DNA of 64,000 nt from Arthrobacter sp. B0490 (GTDB taxonomy: Bacteria > Actinomycetota > Actinomycetes > Actinomycetales > Micrococcaceae): positions 124,001-188,000 of the forward strand of contig NZ_PJIR01000007.1 in the NCBI RefSeq assembly GCF_002929355.1, in the 5' to 3' direction. Below are positions 48,123 through 57,302 of the stretch, piece after piece. Every line of letters starts with the position of its first letter. Position 1 is the stretch's first letter. Made by a program: the position numbers and the translations under genes. Under the pieces are notes generated by a model. The model was not told where the DNA came from. It saw only the letters and a list, made by a program, of their open reading frames with translations, and made no database searches.

Positions 48123-49670
48123 TCAGCCGACCCGGATCTCGGCGATCCGCAGGCCGAAGGGGTACTGGGCCTGGATATTGAAGAGTCTCGGCAGCTGGGT
48201 GAAGTTGACGATGACGTATCGACCGGTCTGCGGGCCCGCCGTACCTGCCGGAATGGGAAGAGTTACCGTCGGTGCGGTGAAGCCGCTCTGGGCGATCTGC
48301 TGCGCGCCCTCGAGGTTCGGCTGGTCGTTGACCAGCACGGAGAAGCTGCCGCCGGCACCGTTGAGCTGATCGATGGAGACCTCCGAGATCTCCGATTCCT
48401 CCTCGAGCTCGACGACCAGTGCCAGGCTGGACGCCAGGCCACCGAAGGTGTCGCTCGCATAGACCTGGTTGCCCCAGAAGGTCGCCGGATTGCCGTCGAT
48501 GATCAGGGGCAGGGTGGCGTCGTTGGCAGCATCGAGAGCCTGGTTGTCGGGTACCACGCGGGTGATGCCCGATACGACCGGGACGACGGGCTCGACCACG
48601 GGCTCGGCCGAAGGCTCGGCGGTCGGAGCCGTCGTGGGTTCCTCCGTCGCCGGCGCGCTCGTCGCCTGGTCGGCACCGGTGTCGGCGAGGGTGCTTCCAC
48701 CGAAGAGCGACCCCAGTTGTGTCGCGGCCAGTACGACGGCGACCACGAGGACGACACTGAGGACCACGCCGACGAGGACCCGGGTGAACTTGCGGCCACC
48801 GCCATCGTCGTCCGTCGGGTCCGGGGCGTCGACGCGGTCGATGTCGTCATGCTCGATGTCGTCATGCTCGGGGTCGTCCTGGTGCTGCGGGAAGAGTGAG
48901 GCGGCCCGCGCGGGACGCTGCGCCGCGACCGGGGGCACGGCAACCGCCGCGGCGGTACCGGCTGCGACGGCCGTTGCCGCCGTCGCGGGGACCTGACGCG
49001 ACCGGTCCCCGTCGCGCGCCTGCCCGCTGTCCCCATGGCCGGGAGCGGACGCTACGACGGCGGGCGATGCTCCGCCCGGCCGACGGCTGGGCGGAGGGGG
49101 GACGAGGTGGGAGTTGGGTCGGCGCTCCGCGACGACCGGAGGAAGGTCGGAGGTCTCGTCCTGCGGCGCGTCCTCGGGATTCTGCCGTCCGAAGCGCCGC
49201 GTCAGACCGGAGAGGCGGGGCTTCCGGTGGTGCCGGGCGTCGTCGTAGTCCTCGTCGTCGTCGTGGATCTCGGGCTCCGTGGAACGGGGGCCACCGAAGA
49301 TCTCCGAGCCGAGGGTGTCGGTGAAGAACGGCTCGATGTACGGCGTGTCCCGTGCCGGGGCCTCCTGCTGCACGATGAGGTCGAGCATGTCCGCGGCAGG
49401 AGCGCGATTGGTGACGAGGTAGGTGCCCGACTCGGTGATGCCGAGATCGAGGACCTGGATGTTCCCGCTCCGGTCGCCCGTCGCCAGCTCACGGGCGCTC
49501 TCGGCGACCTGGGAGGCGTTGCCGACCGATGCCACGAGGATGCTGACGGGCCGGTTGAGCACCTGGTCGACGCCGTCGAGCACGAGGTCCCGCTCAGCAG
49601 AGGCCAGCACATAGGCGGTCACCTTGTAGCGCCCGCCCAGCACCGATCCGACGTCTACTGCTTCTGGCAC
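48123..49670 (-). CDS. MviN-type pseudokinase with discoidin-like extracellular domain
   Basis: 515 aa. Residues about 10-110 resemble the N-lobe of PknB-type kinases (LGGRYKVTAYVLASAERDLVL) but lack the Gly-loop, catalytic HRD and DFG, so it is a pseudokinase. An Asp/Pro/Arg-rich linker leads to one membrane helix (about 296-318), a Thr/Pro/Glu spacer and a C-terminal F5/8-type domain (NPATFWGNQVYA, FGGLASSLALVVEL, GRYVIVNFTQL). In M. tuberculosis this is fused to MurJ as MviN (Rv3910), where the phosphorylated pseudokinase recruits FhaA. GTG 49670 has GGAGG 5 nt upstream. It follows murJ by 50 bp. Confidence 0.82.
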   Translation of the reverse strand: MPEAVDVGSVLGGRYKVTAYVLASAERDLVLDGVDQVLNRPVSILVASVGNASQVAESARELATGDRSGNIQVLDLGITESGTYLVTNRAPAADMLDLIVQQEAPARDTPYIEPFFTDTLGSEIFGGPRSTEPEIHDDDEDYDDARHHRKPRLSGLTRRFGRQNPEDAPQDETSDLPPVVAERRPNSHLVPPPPSRRPGGASPAVVASAPGHGDSGQARDGDRSRQVPATAATAVAAGTAAAVAVPPVAAQRPARAASLFPQHQDDPEHDDIEHDDIDRVDAPDPTDDDGGGRKFTRVLVGVVLSVVLVVAVVLAATQLGSLFGGSTLADTGADQATSAPATEEPTTAPTAEPSAEPVVEPVVPVVSGITRVVPDNQALDAANDATLPLIIDGNPATFWGNQVYASDTFGGLASSLALVVELEEESEISEVSIDQLNGAGGSFSVLVNDQPNLEGAQQIAQSGFTAPTVTLPIPAGTAGPQTGRYVIVNFTQLPRLFNIQAQYPFGLRIAEIRVG

Positions 49671-49720
49671 GTGTTCCTCCCGGCGGACCATGGCTGATTT
49701 CTACCCATGCTACCGGGCGG

Positions 49721-51472
49721 TCAGTCGTTTCCCGGGCTGGACGGTGGGGCGCCGCCGCGGCGGAATCTCGCGAGAAGGGGCCCCACGAAGTCGTCCAGTT
49801 CGGTGATACGGAGCAGTTTCAGCATCCCGAGGTAGACCGCCGCCATGACCAGCCCGCCGATCACGAGCACCACGACGGCGGCGAGTTTCGACTGCCAGAC
49901 GAAGCCCTCGGCGTCGTACCCGCCGAATACCCAGCACAGCGCCGTCCCGGCGATGGCGGCGGTGATGCCGGCGATCGTGAGCCGCACATGGACGTCGAAG
50001 ACGTGCCCGGCCCCGTACGGTCCGATGGTCCGGGTGAGGAAGACATGGCTGATCGCGACGGCGATGATGTTGCCGACCGAATAGGCGACCGCGAGCATCG
50101 GCACGATCAGCCGTGGGTCGAACATGCCCGCCGCCACGGCGAACATCACCCCTACGACGGACAGGATCAGCTGGATTTTGAGCGGGGTCTTCACGTCCTC
50201 GCTCGCGTAGAACACCCGGTTGAGGAAGAAGTTGGCGCTGAGGAACGGGGCTCCGACGGCGAGGATCGCGATGATCACACCGTTGATGGCGGCGCTCTCC
50301 GGCGATTCGCTGAACAGCATGCCGAGGGGGCCGGCGAACGTGAGCAGGCCTGCAGCGCCGAACACGGTCGCGACGCCGATGATGCGCAGCCCGTGGGAGA
50401 GGGTGGCACGGACGGTGGGCAGATCTCCGTCGGCGTGCGCCGAGGACAGCTGGTTGAACATGACGGTGGCCAGGGACAGGGCGATCACCGCGTGCGGCAA
50501 CTGGTACACCATGGCGCCGAATTCCAGGTTGGTCGACCCCGCGATCTGCACCGGCGGATCCTGTGCCAGGAACCGCGGCCGGGCATCGGAGGCGATCGTG
50601 GCGACGCGCTGGTTCACGAGGTACAGGCCGTTGCCGACGAGCATGGTCACGATCGTGACGGACGCGAGTTTCCCCGTCCGGCCGAGTCCTGTCCCGCGGA
50701 CGCCGAACTTCGGACGCAGCCCCAGGTTCAGGCGCTTCAGCGGGACGAACAGCACGAGCGCCTGGATGATGATGCCGAGCGTGGTTCCGCCCGCCAGGAG
50801 CAGTGTCTGCGTGGAGGTCCAGGTGTCGGGGCTGTGCAGTTCCACCTGCTCGGTCCCCATGAGCACGATGAAGACCGTCAGGAAGGCGATGGACACGATG
50901 TTGTTGACGACGGGCGCCCACATGTAGGGACCGAAGGAGCCGTTGGCATTGAGGATCTGCCCGGTCACGGCGTACATGCCGTAGAAGAAGATCTGCGGCA
51001 GGCACCAGTAGGCGAACACGGTGGTCAGGGCGAGGTTGGCGCCCGTGAAGCTCGTCGTCAGGCTCACGATGACCGGTGCCGCGAGCGTGACCAGTACCGT
51101 CAGCACGAGGAGGGCCGCTGCAGCGAGCGTGAGGAGCCGACTGACGTAGTCCGCTCCGCGGTCGGGCCGGCGGCTGGCACGGATGATCTGCGGCACCAGC
51201 ACCGCATTGAACACGCCGCCCGCAAGCATCAGGTAGAGGAAGTTCGGCAGATTGTTCGCCGAGGTGAAGAGATCGGACACCTGCCCCGAAGCACCGATCG
51301 CCGTGGCGAGCAGTGCCACCCGGACGAGGCCCAGAAGGCGCGAGACGAGGGTGCCGGCCGCCATGATGGCGCTCGAGCGTGCGGTGGACCCGTTGCGGGG
51401 AGCCGAAGGATCGTCGGGGACGGGCCGGTCGGCATCCTGCAGGGGGGTCGAGGCTGTGTTGGTGTCGGACAT
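49721..51472 (-). CDS. murJ: Lipid II flippase MurJ
   Basis: MOP-family flippase for lipid-linked peptidoglycan precursor; 583 aa with 14 predicted helices. Conserved features: AAGTLVSRLLGLVRVALLATA, DLFTSANNLPNFLYLMLAGGVF and ANFFLNRVFYASEDVKTPL. ATG 51472 has GGAG upstream; the frame extends 23 codons further without family features. In mycobacteria the same protein carries the pseudokinase at its C-terminus; here that part is a separate gene downstream. Confidence 0.95.
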   Translation of the reverse strand: MSDTNTASTPLQDADRPVPDDPSAPRNGSTARSSAIMAAGTLVSRLLGLVRVALLATAIGASGQVSDLFTSANNLPNFLYLMLAGGVFNAVLVPQIIRASRRPDRGADYVSRLLTLAAAALLVLTVLVTLAAPVIVSLTTSFTGANLALTTVFAYWCLPQIFFYGMYAVTGQILNANGSFGPYMWAPVVNNIVSIAFLTVFIVLMGTEQVELHSPDTWTSTQTLLLAGGTTLGIIIQALVLFVPLKRLNLGLRPKFGVRGTGLGRTGKLASVTIVTMLVGNGLYLVNQRVATIASDARPRFLAQDPPVQIAGSTNLEFGAMVYQLPHAVIALSLATVMFNQLSSAHADGDLPTVRATLSHGLRIIGVATVFGAAGLLTFAGPLGMLFSESPESAAINGVIIAILAVGAPFLSANFFLNRVFYASEDVKTPLKIQLILSVVGVMFAVAAGMFDPRLIVPMLAVAYSVGNIIAVAISHVFLTRTIGPYGAGHVFDVHVRLTIAGITAAIAGTALCWVFGGYDAEGFVWQSKLAAVVVLVIGGLVMAAVYLGMLKLLRITELDDFVGPLLARFRRGGAPPSSPGND

Positions 51473-51515
51473 CGCTCTCCATCGTCTCATCCGGAGGACG
51501 ACGGTGTGCGCGAGC

Positions 51516-52046
51516 TCAGAGGTGCCCGGGCAGGACCTCACGGGCCAGATCGGCGATCCGGCGTTCGTTCGGGAAGGACAGTTTGCGTCCGAGTTCCTGC
51601 AGGGGGACCCAGGCGACGTCGACGGCCTCGTGGTCCGGGTCGTTCTCGATGGTCAGATAGCCGCCCGTGGCGATGAGCAGGAAATGGTGGACCGTCTTGT
51701 GGACCCGGTGCCCGCTGACGGTGAACCAGTAGTCGATGCTGCCGAGGGCCGAGACAATCCTGCCCTCGATGCCGGTCTCCTCGGCGATCTCCCGGACAGC
51801 CGCTTCCTCGCTGTTCTCCGCGCCTTCCGGGTGGCCCTTCGGCAGGCACCACTCGAGCCGGCCGCCGCGGTTCAGGCGGGCGATGATGGCGACGTCGAGC
51901 GTCTCCCGCGTGGTGTCCACGACGATCCCGCCGGCCGACACCTCCTCCACCGTGGGCAGCTGGTGCTGCACGGCAGGCATACCCGTGGTTCCCATTGACA
52001 CTGTCAAGGGAGTGCGCTTGGGAGCACTTGGAACGGGTCGGTCCAT
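51516..52046 (-). CDS. NUDIX hydrolase
   Basis: 176 aa. Complete Nudix box: Gly in LPKGHPEG, Glu in the middle and REIAEETGIEG. The family hydrolyses nucleoside diphosphate derivatives, but the substrate cannot be told. ATG 52046 lies 7 nt after TAGAGT, so it may be leaderless; GTG 52055 is the alternative start. Upstream of murJ on the same strand, divergent from pcnA. Confidence 0.9.
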   Translation of the reverse strand: MDRPVPSAPKRTPLTVSMGTTGMPAVQHQLPTVEEVSAGGIVVDTTRETLDVAIIARLNRGGRLEWCLPKGHPEGAENSEEAAVREIAEETGIEGRIVSALGSIDYWFTVSGHRVHKTVHHFLLIATGGYLTIENDPDHEAVDVAWVPLQELGRKLSFPNERRIADLAREVLPGHL

Positions 52047-52177
52047 GCAGTCCACTCTAACGATCTTTCAGGAGCCCCGATGACGGCGCGACGCGTCGCC
52101 CGCCCGTTCGTACAGCATCCGTGCGGGGCCGCACGCGGTGTGGGAATCCGGCCCCGATCTGGCACCCTTAAGGGACT

Positions 52178-53620
52178 ATGGCGCACCTGCTGGACACTTC
52201 CACACTCACCGCACCCCTTCCTCCCGTGGTCCTCGAGGTCGGCGAACTCTTCGACGCCGCGGGGCACGAACTCTCCCTCGTCGGGGGCCCGGTGCGCGAC
52301 CTGTTCCTCGGCAGGGTGTCGCCCGACCTCGACTTCACCACGGACGCCGACCCGGACCGGACCCTCGCACTCATCAAGCGCTGGGCCGATGCCTACTGGG
52401 AGATCGGCCGCGCCTTCGGCACCATCGGCCTGCGCAAGGACGGCTACCAGATCGAGATCACCACGTACCGCGCGGAGGCCTACGACCCGGCATCGCGGAA
52501 CCCGACCGTCGCCTTCGGCACGAGCCTCGAGGACGACCTGGTCCGCCGCGATTTCACGATCAACGCCATGGCGCTCAGGCTGCCCTCCCTCGAACTCGTC
52601 GATCCCTTCGGTGGCGTCCGCGACCTGCACGCCGGGGTCCTGCGCACGCCGGGCACGCCGTCGTCGTCGTTCTCCGACGACCCCCTGCGCATGATGCGCG
52701 CCGCCCGTTTCGTGTCCCAGCTGGGGATGGCCGTGGCCCCTGAGGTCTCGGAGGCCCTGGTGTCCATGGCCGAGCGGATCTCGATCATCTCCGCCGAGCG
52801 GATACGCGACGAACTGGTGAAACTGCTGCAGGGAGCTGCGCCCGACGCCGGGATCGACCTGATGGTGGACAGCGGCCTCGCCGAGCACGTGCTCCCGGAG
52901 GTCGCCGCACTGCGCCTCGAGACGGACGAGCACCACCGCCACAAGGACGTCTACCAGCACTCGCTGACCGTGCTGCGCCAGGCCTGCGCCCTCGAGACGG
53001 GCGACGACGGCCCGGTACCCGCACCGGACGTCGTCCTGCGCCTCGCGGCACTCCTGCACGACATCGGGAAGCCGGCGACACGGAAGTTCGAACCAGGCGG
53101 TGCCGTGAGTTTCCGACACCACGATGCCGTGGGTGCGAAGCTCGCCGCCAGGAGGCTCAGGACGCTGCGGTTCGACAACGACACCGTCAAGGCCGTCGCG
53201 CGGCTCGTCGAACTGCACATGCGGTTCTACGGGTACGGCGAGGCCGGCTGGACCGATTCCGCCGTCCGACGGTACGTGAGCGACGCCGGCCCCCTCCTCG
53301 AGCGGCTCCACCGGCTGACCCGCTCCGACGTCACCACCCGCAACCGCCGGAAGGCCGAGCGCCTCGCCTTCGCGTACGACGACCTCGAGGCGAGGATCGC
53401 GGCGCTCGCCGAGCAGGAGGAACTCGACTCGATCCGGCCGGACCTCGACGGAGAGCAGATCATGGCGCTCCTCGGCATCCGCCCCGGCCCCGCGGTGGGG
53501 CGGGCCTACCGGTTCCTCCTCGAGGAACGGATGGAGCACGGGCCGCATGACCCCGCAGAGGCCGAGACCAAGCTCCGCCAGTGGTGGAGCGAGCAGCCCG
53601 AATCCCAGGAGAACCCATGA
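52178..53620 (+). CDS. pcnA: CCA tRNA nucleotidyltransferase (PcnA/Cca)
   Basis: Adds CCA to tRNA 3' ends; needed here because the visible tRNA genes do not encode CCA. 480 aa. Class II head: LVGGPVRDLFLGR and DLDFTTDAD (catalytic Asp-x-Asp, about 51-53), DFTINAMAL, then an HD phosphohydrolase domain (LLHDIGKPATRKF, about 293). ATG 52178. The TGA overlaps the histidine phosphatase ATG (ATGA). Confidence 0.95.
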   Translation: MAHLLDTSTLTAPLPPVVLEVGELFDAAGHELSLVGGPVRDLFLGRVSPDLDFTTDADPDRTLALIKRWADAYWEIGRAFGTIGLRKDGYQIEITTYRAEAYDPASRNPTVAFGTSLEDDLVRRDFTINAMALRLPSLELVDPFGGVRDLHAGVLRTPGTPSSSFSDDPLRMMRAARFVSQLGMAVAPEVSEALVSMAERISIISAERIRDELVKLLQGAAPDAGIDLMVDSGLAEHVLPEVAALRLETDEHHRHKDVYQHSLTVLRQACALETGDDGPVPAPDVVLRLAALLHDIGKPATRKFEPGGAVSFRHHDAVGAKLAARRLRTLRFDNDTVKAVARLVELHMRFYGYGEAGWTDSAVRRYVSDAGPLLERLHRLTRSDVTTRNRRKAERLAFAYDDLEARIAALAEQEELDSIRPDLDGEQIMALLGIRPGPAVGRAYRFLLEERMEHGPHDPAEAETKLRQWWSEQPESQENP

Positions 53621-54267
53621 ATCCGATGACAGGCGCGGCAGCACCCGACCTCACCCCCTCCGGGACCCCGCTCCCGAAGCTGTGGCTCCTGCGGCACGGC
53701 GAGACGGAATGGTCCCGGGACGGCCGCTACACGGGACTCACCGACCTCCCGCTGACGCAGCACGGGGAGGAGCAGGCGCTCGCCGCGCGCGAACACCTCG
53801 AGGGCGTCGGGTTCGACCTCGTGCTGACCTCGCCGCTGCAGCGCGCGGTCCGCACCGCGGAGCTCGCCGGATTCCCCGACGCCGAAGTGCTGCCGTTCGC
53901 GCACGAGTGGGACTACGGCGACAACGAGGGCAGGAACAGCGCCACGGTCCGTGCGGAGAACCCCGGATACCTCATCTGGAACGACGGCGCACCCAACGGG
54001 GAGACGCTGGACCAGGTGTCGGAGCGGGCGGACCGTGTCATCGCCCGGGTACAGGCCGGATGCGGCACCCCCGCCGACCGTGATCCCGGGGCGAAACCCG
54101 TGGAGAACGCGCTCCTCGTGGCCCACGGCCACTTCCTGCGGATCGTCGCCGCCCGGTGGCTGCAGTTCGGCGGGATCGAGGGTCGCCGCTTCGTCCTCGG
54201 CACCGCCGCGGTCTGCGCGCTCGGCTGGGACAAGCACACCCCGGCGATCGTGCACTGGAATCTCTAG
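53617..54267 (+). CDS. Histidine phosphatase family protein
   Basis: 216 aa. Phosphoglycerate mutase-like fold: LWLLRHGETEWS (catalytic His), TSPLQRAVRTAELAG (Arg pocket), EWDYGDNEG and VAHGHFLRIVAARWL (second catalytic His). ATG 53617 after AGGAGA overlaps the pcnA stop, so it is coupled. Related actinobacterial enzymes are acid or GpgP-type phosphatases; the substrate is not determined. Confidence 0.93.
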   Translation: MNPMTGAAAPDLTPSGTPLPKLWLLRHGETEWSRDGRYTGLTDLPLTQHGEEQALAAREHLEGVGFDLVLTSPLQRAVRTAELAGFPDAEVLPFAHEWDYGDNEGRNSATVRAENPGYLIWNDGAPNGETLDQVSERADRVIARVQAGCGTPADRDPGAKPVENALLVAHGHFLRIVAARWLQFGGIEGRRFVLGTAAVCALGWDKHTPAIVHWNL

Positions 54268-54454
54268 CCGTCAGCCGCCACGTCGAATTCCCCTCCCCGA
54301 GAATAAATATCGATCGATCCGTGCAAAGGGCTGTACCCATGACATGGAATGGGGTAGCTTAACTGTTGTGCCATTGGGCCTTCCCAACTCGATCATCGGG
54401 AGTCGCCCCGGCCGCCCGACCGCACGTGCTATCGATGAAATGGAGGTGGAGATC

Positions 54455-54520
54455 GTGAATACCATGCTCACCGGAGCTTTCGCCCGTAGCGCCGATCCCG
54501 CCTTCCTCCGTACGCACTAG
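54455..54520 (+). CDS. Putative 21-aa peptide
   Basis: GTG 54455 lies 8 nt after GGAGG (54442-54446). The peptide begins MNTMLTGAFARSADPAFLRT and ends with His. Looks like a leader peptide or small protein; may equally be chance. No homologue known to me. Confidence 0.3.
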   Translation: MNTMLTGAFARSADPAFLRTH

Positions 54521-54859
54521 GAAGTCGGCGCACCGGCACCAGCCGGCAGATCCCGTGCCCCCCGTGCACGGATCCCTCATGTTTCCTTCCCCGGCGCCAC
54601 CCCCGTCATTCTTCGTGGCCTTTTCCTGCCTTTTCTCATAGGAAGTTCTGTCATGCCCAATTCCCGGCTCATTCCTGCCCAATTAGCGGACGAATCGGAA
54701 TCCCCGACCGCGATCCCCGATCCGGTGATTCCCGCGCGCGGTGAATTCATTCTGAGCGGATCGCTGACTCCGCTTCAGCACGACTCCGGTACCGAGGACC
54801 TGCCAGGTATACCGGTGGCTCCCATGCCCGGGTTCCACCACAGGAAGGAGGTACAACTC

Positions 54860-54982
54860 ATGCTGAGGAGATGGAGGAACGGCCTCTCGCTGTGGGGACG
54901 GATCCTGTCGTCACCGTCGCACGGCTCCCGTGAGGCCCGTGACCGGCTTCTGCTGCCCTCCCACTCGATGTACATCAGGTGA
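54860..54982 (+). CDS. Putative 40-aa basic peptide
   Basis: ATG 54860 is preceded by an excellent AAGGAGGT (7-nt spacing). The 40-residue product is basic and amphipathic: MLRRWRNGLSLWGRILSS at the N-terminus, ending LLLPSHSMYIR. The N-terminal helix resembles membrane-active peptides. It could be the 3' part of a 109-aa ORF from 54653. Conservation in relatives would decide. Confidence 0.4.
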   Translation: MLRRWRNGLSLWGRILSSPSHGSREARDRLLLPSHSMYIR

Positions 54983-55059
54983 CGGCCATCCGGATCCCAC
55001 CGATGCGCCACGGCCCGACACCGGGCCGACGACGATCGGCCCCTCGGTCGAGCCACCCT

Positions 55060-55090
55060 GCGAAGCCCGCGCCTCCCGCGCGGGCTTCGC
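55060..55090 (+). terminator. Terminator of the small-ORF stretch
   Basis: 13-bp perfect stem GCGAAGCCCGCGC / GCGCGGGCTTCGC with CTCCC loop. It isolates the upstream transcript from mshA. Confidence 0.75.
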
Positions 55091-55226
55091 TGTCGTGGCA
55101 CGGTACCTGCCGGTGCCTACTCCGTTGACGCAGGCACCCACCGGAATGTAGTGCGCGGACGACGCGTTATATGGTCGACAGGGTCGTTCGACCGGCGCTG
55201 CCCCAGCCGGTCGGAGAGGAGAGCAT

Positions 55227-56474
55227 GTGTTCGGCGTCAGGCGCGTAGCCATGCTGTCCCTGCACACCTCGCCGCTCGAACAACCCGGTGCGGGCGACGC
55301 GGGCGGGATGAACGTCTACGTCCGCAGTACGGCACTCGAACTCGCCAGGGTGGGCATCGACGTCGAGATCTTCACGCGGGACGCGGGAGAGGGCCGGCCC
55401 GACCGCGAAGCCCTCGACGACGGCGTCGTGGTCCACCACCTCGAAGCCGGTCCCCGCCGACGCCTCCCGAAGGAGACCCTCCCCGGCCTCACGGGGACCT
55501 TCGCCGATGCCTTCACCGATGTCGCCGATCTCCTCGCGGACGGCCACTTCGACGTCCTGCACTCGCACTACTGGGTGTCGGGTGCCGTGGGCCTCACCCT
55601 CAGCCGTGAGATGAACCTCCCGCTCGTGCACTCGATGCACACCATGGCGAAGGTGAAGAACCTGCGCATGAAGTCCCTCGTCACCCCGGAGCCGGCGGAC
55701 CGGGTCGCCGGTGAACAGGACATCGTCGCCGGGGCGGCGCGCCTCATCGCGAATACCACCACCGAGGCCTCCGAACTCGTCTCCTTGTACGGCGCGGCGC
55801 GGGACCGGATCGACGTCGTGGCGCCCGGCGTGGACCTCACGACCTTCCACCCCGGGAACCGGGACGCCGCACGTACCGGGCTCGCTGTCCCGCCGGGGCA
55901 GTTCCACGTGGTGTTCGCGGGCAGGATCCAAAAGCTCAAGGGTCCGCAGGTGCTGGTCGCGGCGGCCGCCGAACTCCGCCGTCGCAGGCCGGACATCCCG
56001 CTCGCCGTCAGCATCCTCGGCTCGGGCAGCGGCTCCGAGGCGCTCAGGCTCCAGCCCGTCATCGACGCAGCCGGCCTGACCCACGACGTCCGGCTGTACC
56101 CGCCGGTCACGGCCACGCACCTCGCGCAGTGGTTCCGCTCGGCCGACGCCGTCGTCATGCCGTCCTTCAGCGAATCCTTCGGTCTGGTCGCGCTCGAGGC
56201 TCAGGCCTGCGGTACCCCCGTCGTCGCCGCGAACGTGGGCGGCCTGCCCCAGGCCATCAGCGACGGACGCAGCGGACTCCTCGTCAACGGCCACTCCGCC
56301 CATCACTGGGCGGACGCCCTCGAACGGCTCCACGACGACGTCCGGCTCCGGGAGACGCTCGGACGCGGCGCAGCGACGCATGCGCTCGCGTTCGGCTGGC
56401 AGCGCACCGCCCTGCTGACGGCGCAGAGCTATCGGACGGCCGTCGACCGTTTCTCCCCGGCGGGCGCGCGCTGA
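55227..56474 (+). CDS. mshA: D-inositol-3-phosphate glycosyltransferase MshA
   Basis: First enzyme of mycothiol synthesis: joins GlcNAc from UDP-GlcNAc to inositol 1-phosphate. 415 aa GT4-type fold. N-terminal SLHTSPLEQPGAGDAGGMNV, HSHYWVSG, SMHTMAKVKN, and donor-site FSESFGLVALEAQACGTPVV. GTG 55227 has GGAGAGGAG upstream. Its inositol phosphate can be supplied by Ino1 (60246-61331). MshB, MshC and MshD are not in the window. Confidence 0.95.
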   Translation: MFGVRRVAMLSLHTSPLEQPGAGDAGGMNVYVRSTALELARVGIDVEIFTRDAGEGRPDREALDDGVVVHHLEAGPRRRLPKETLPGLTGTFADAFTDVADLLADGHFDVLHSHYWVSGAVGLTLSREMNLPLVHSMHTMAKVKNLRMKSLVTPEPADRVAGEQDIVAGAARLIANTTTEASELVSLYGAARDRIDVVAPGVDLTTFHPGNRDAARTGLAVPPGQFHVVFAGRIQKLKGPQVLVAAAAELRRRRPDIPLAVSILGSGSGSEALRLQPVIDAAGLTHDVRLYPPVTATHLAQWFRSADAVVMPSFSESFGLVALEAQACGTPVVAANVGGLPQAISDGRSGLLVNGHSAHHWADALERLHDDVRLRETLGRGAATHALAFGWQRTALLTAQSYRTAVDRFSPAGAR

Positions 56475-56505
56475 GGCCGTTCGTCCGCGCCCCTAGGATG
56501 GGAGG

Positions 56506-57276
56506 GTGAATGCCGCCGAGCTTGCCGACTACCTCGACTCCGTCCGCATCACCGGCCAGGTGGCCACCTCCCGGCAGGACAACCTGAAACACATGCGCCT
56601 GTTCCTCGAGGGCAACGAACACCTCGGGTTCGGGGTGGAGCTCACGCGCGCATGGACGTTCGACGACGTCTTCGACCTCATGCACGAGCGCGTGGGCACC
56701 AGCCCCGACCGCGGCCACATCGAAGGTCAGGACACCATCGACGCGGCGAGATGCGTGGCCGCCCTCGACCGCTTCGCCGACCGCCTGGGCGCTTCGGTGC
56801 GCCGTCGCGAGCGCATCCTCTTCGCCACGGGCCACCCCGCGGGCCTGCTGCCCGTGCATGCGGCCTTCGCCCGGGCGGCGGCCGCTGCGGGGGCGGAGGT
56901 CGTGCAGGTCCCCGAGGGGCGGCACTTCGGGGCCGGCGACATCCGCCAGGTCTTCGGGGTCCTCGTGTGGCACCAGCACGGCGGCCTGATGCATACGCAT
57001 TTCCCCGACCCCATGCGGCTGAGCCTCGACACCCTCACCGGGCACGGCCTCGCGCTGCCCGACCTGGTGGTCGCCGACCACGGGTGGGCGGGACACGCCG
57101 CCAGCACGGGCCTGCCCACGCTCGGATTCGCGGACTGCAACGACCCCGGAATGTTCGTCTCCGAGGCCCAGGGCCAGGTGGAGGTGGCCGTCCCGCTCGA
57201 CGACAACGTCTGCCCCGGGCTGTACGCGCCGCTGATCGCGTACGTTCTCGAGCGCGCGGGACTGCCCGCGACCTGA
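56506..57276 (+). CDS. Conserved protein of unknown function next to mshA
   Basis: 256 aa, soluble. Possible metal- or phosphate-binding motifs: HQHGGLMHTHFPDPM, DLVVADHGWAGHAA and FADCNDPGM. Relatives are sometimes labelled phosphatase, without proof that I know of. GTG 56506 lies 6 nt after TAGGAT and has GGAGG too close to act as a ribosome site, so the transcript is probably leaderless. The gap to mshA is 31 bp. A link to mycothiol is only a context inference. Confidence 0.7.
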   Translation: MNAAELADYLDSVRITGQVATSRQDNLKHMRLFLEGNEHLGFGVELTRAWTFDDVFDLMHERVGTSPDRGHIEGQDTIDAARCVAALDRFADRLGASVRRRERILFATGHPAGLLPVHAAFARAAAAAGAEVVQVPEGRHFGAGDIRQVFGVLVWHQHGGLMHTHFPDPMRLSLDTLTGHGLALPDLVVADHGWAGHAASTGLPTLGFADCNDPGMFVSEAQGQVEVAVPLDDNVCPGLYAPLIAYVLERAGLPAT

Positions 57277-57302
57277 CCCGGCTCCGCTGGTAAATTGGGC
57301 GC

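Larger units (their letters stand above)
54268..55226. other. 959-bp stretch without a normal gene
   Basis: Codon third positions are mixed rather than G/C-rich and 54300-54360 and 54560-54760 are clearly lower in G+C than neighbours. Two very short ORFs have strong ribosome sites (54455, 54860), and a perfect 13-bp hairpin ends the stretch, so a short separate transcript is likely. A 109-codon frame (54653-54982) contains the 54860 ORF. No known RNA family recognised. Confidence 0.5.

Noticed and set aside
54653..54859. 109-aa ORF starting at 54653 as the main gene
   Set aside because: Weak ribosome site and mixed codon use; the internal start 54860 has a far better site. Left as an alternative, not a call.
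55905..55920. TTCCACGTGG in mshA as another parS
   Set aside because: Only the central ten bases match; it encodes the conserved QFHVVFAG strand of MshA and is about 9.6 kb from the last true parS.
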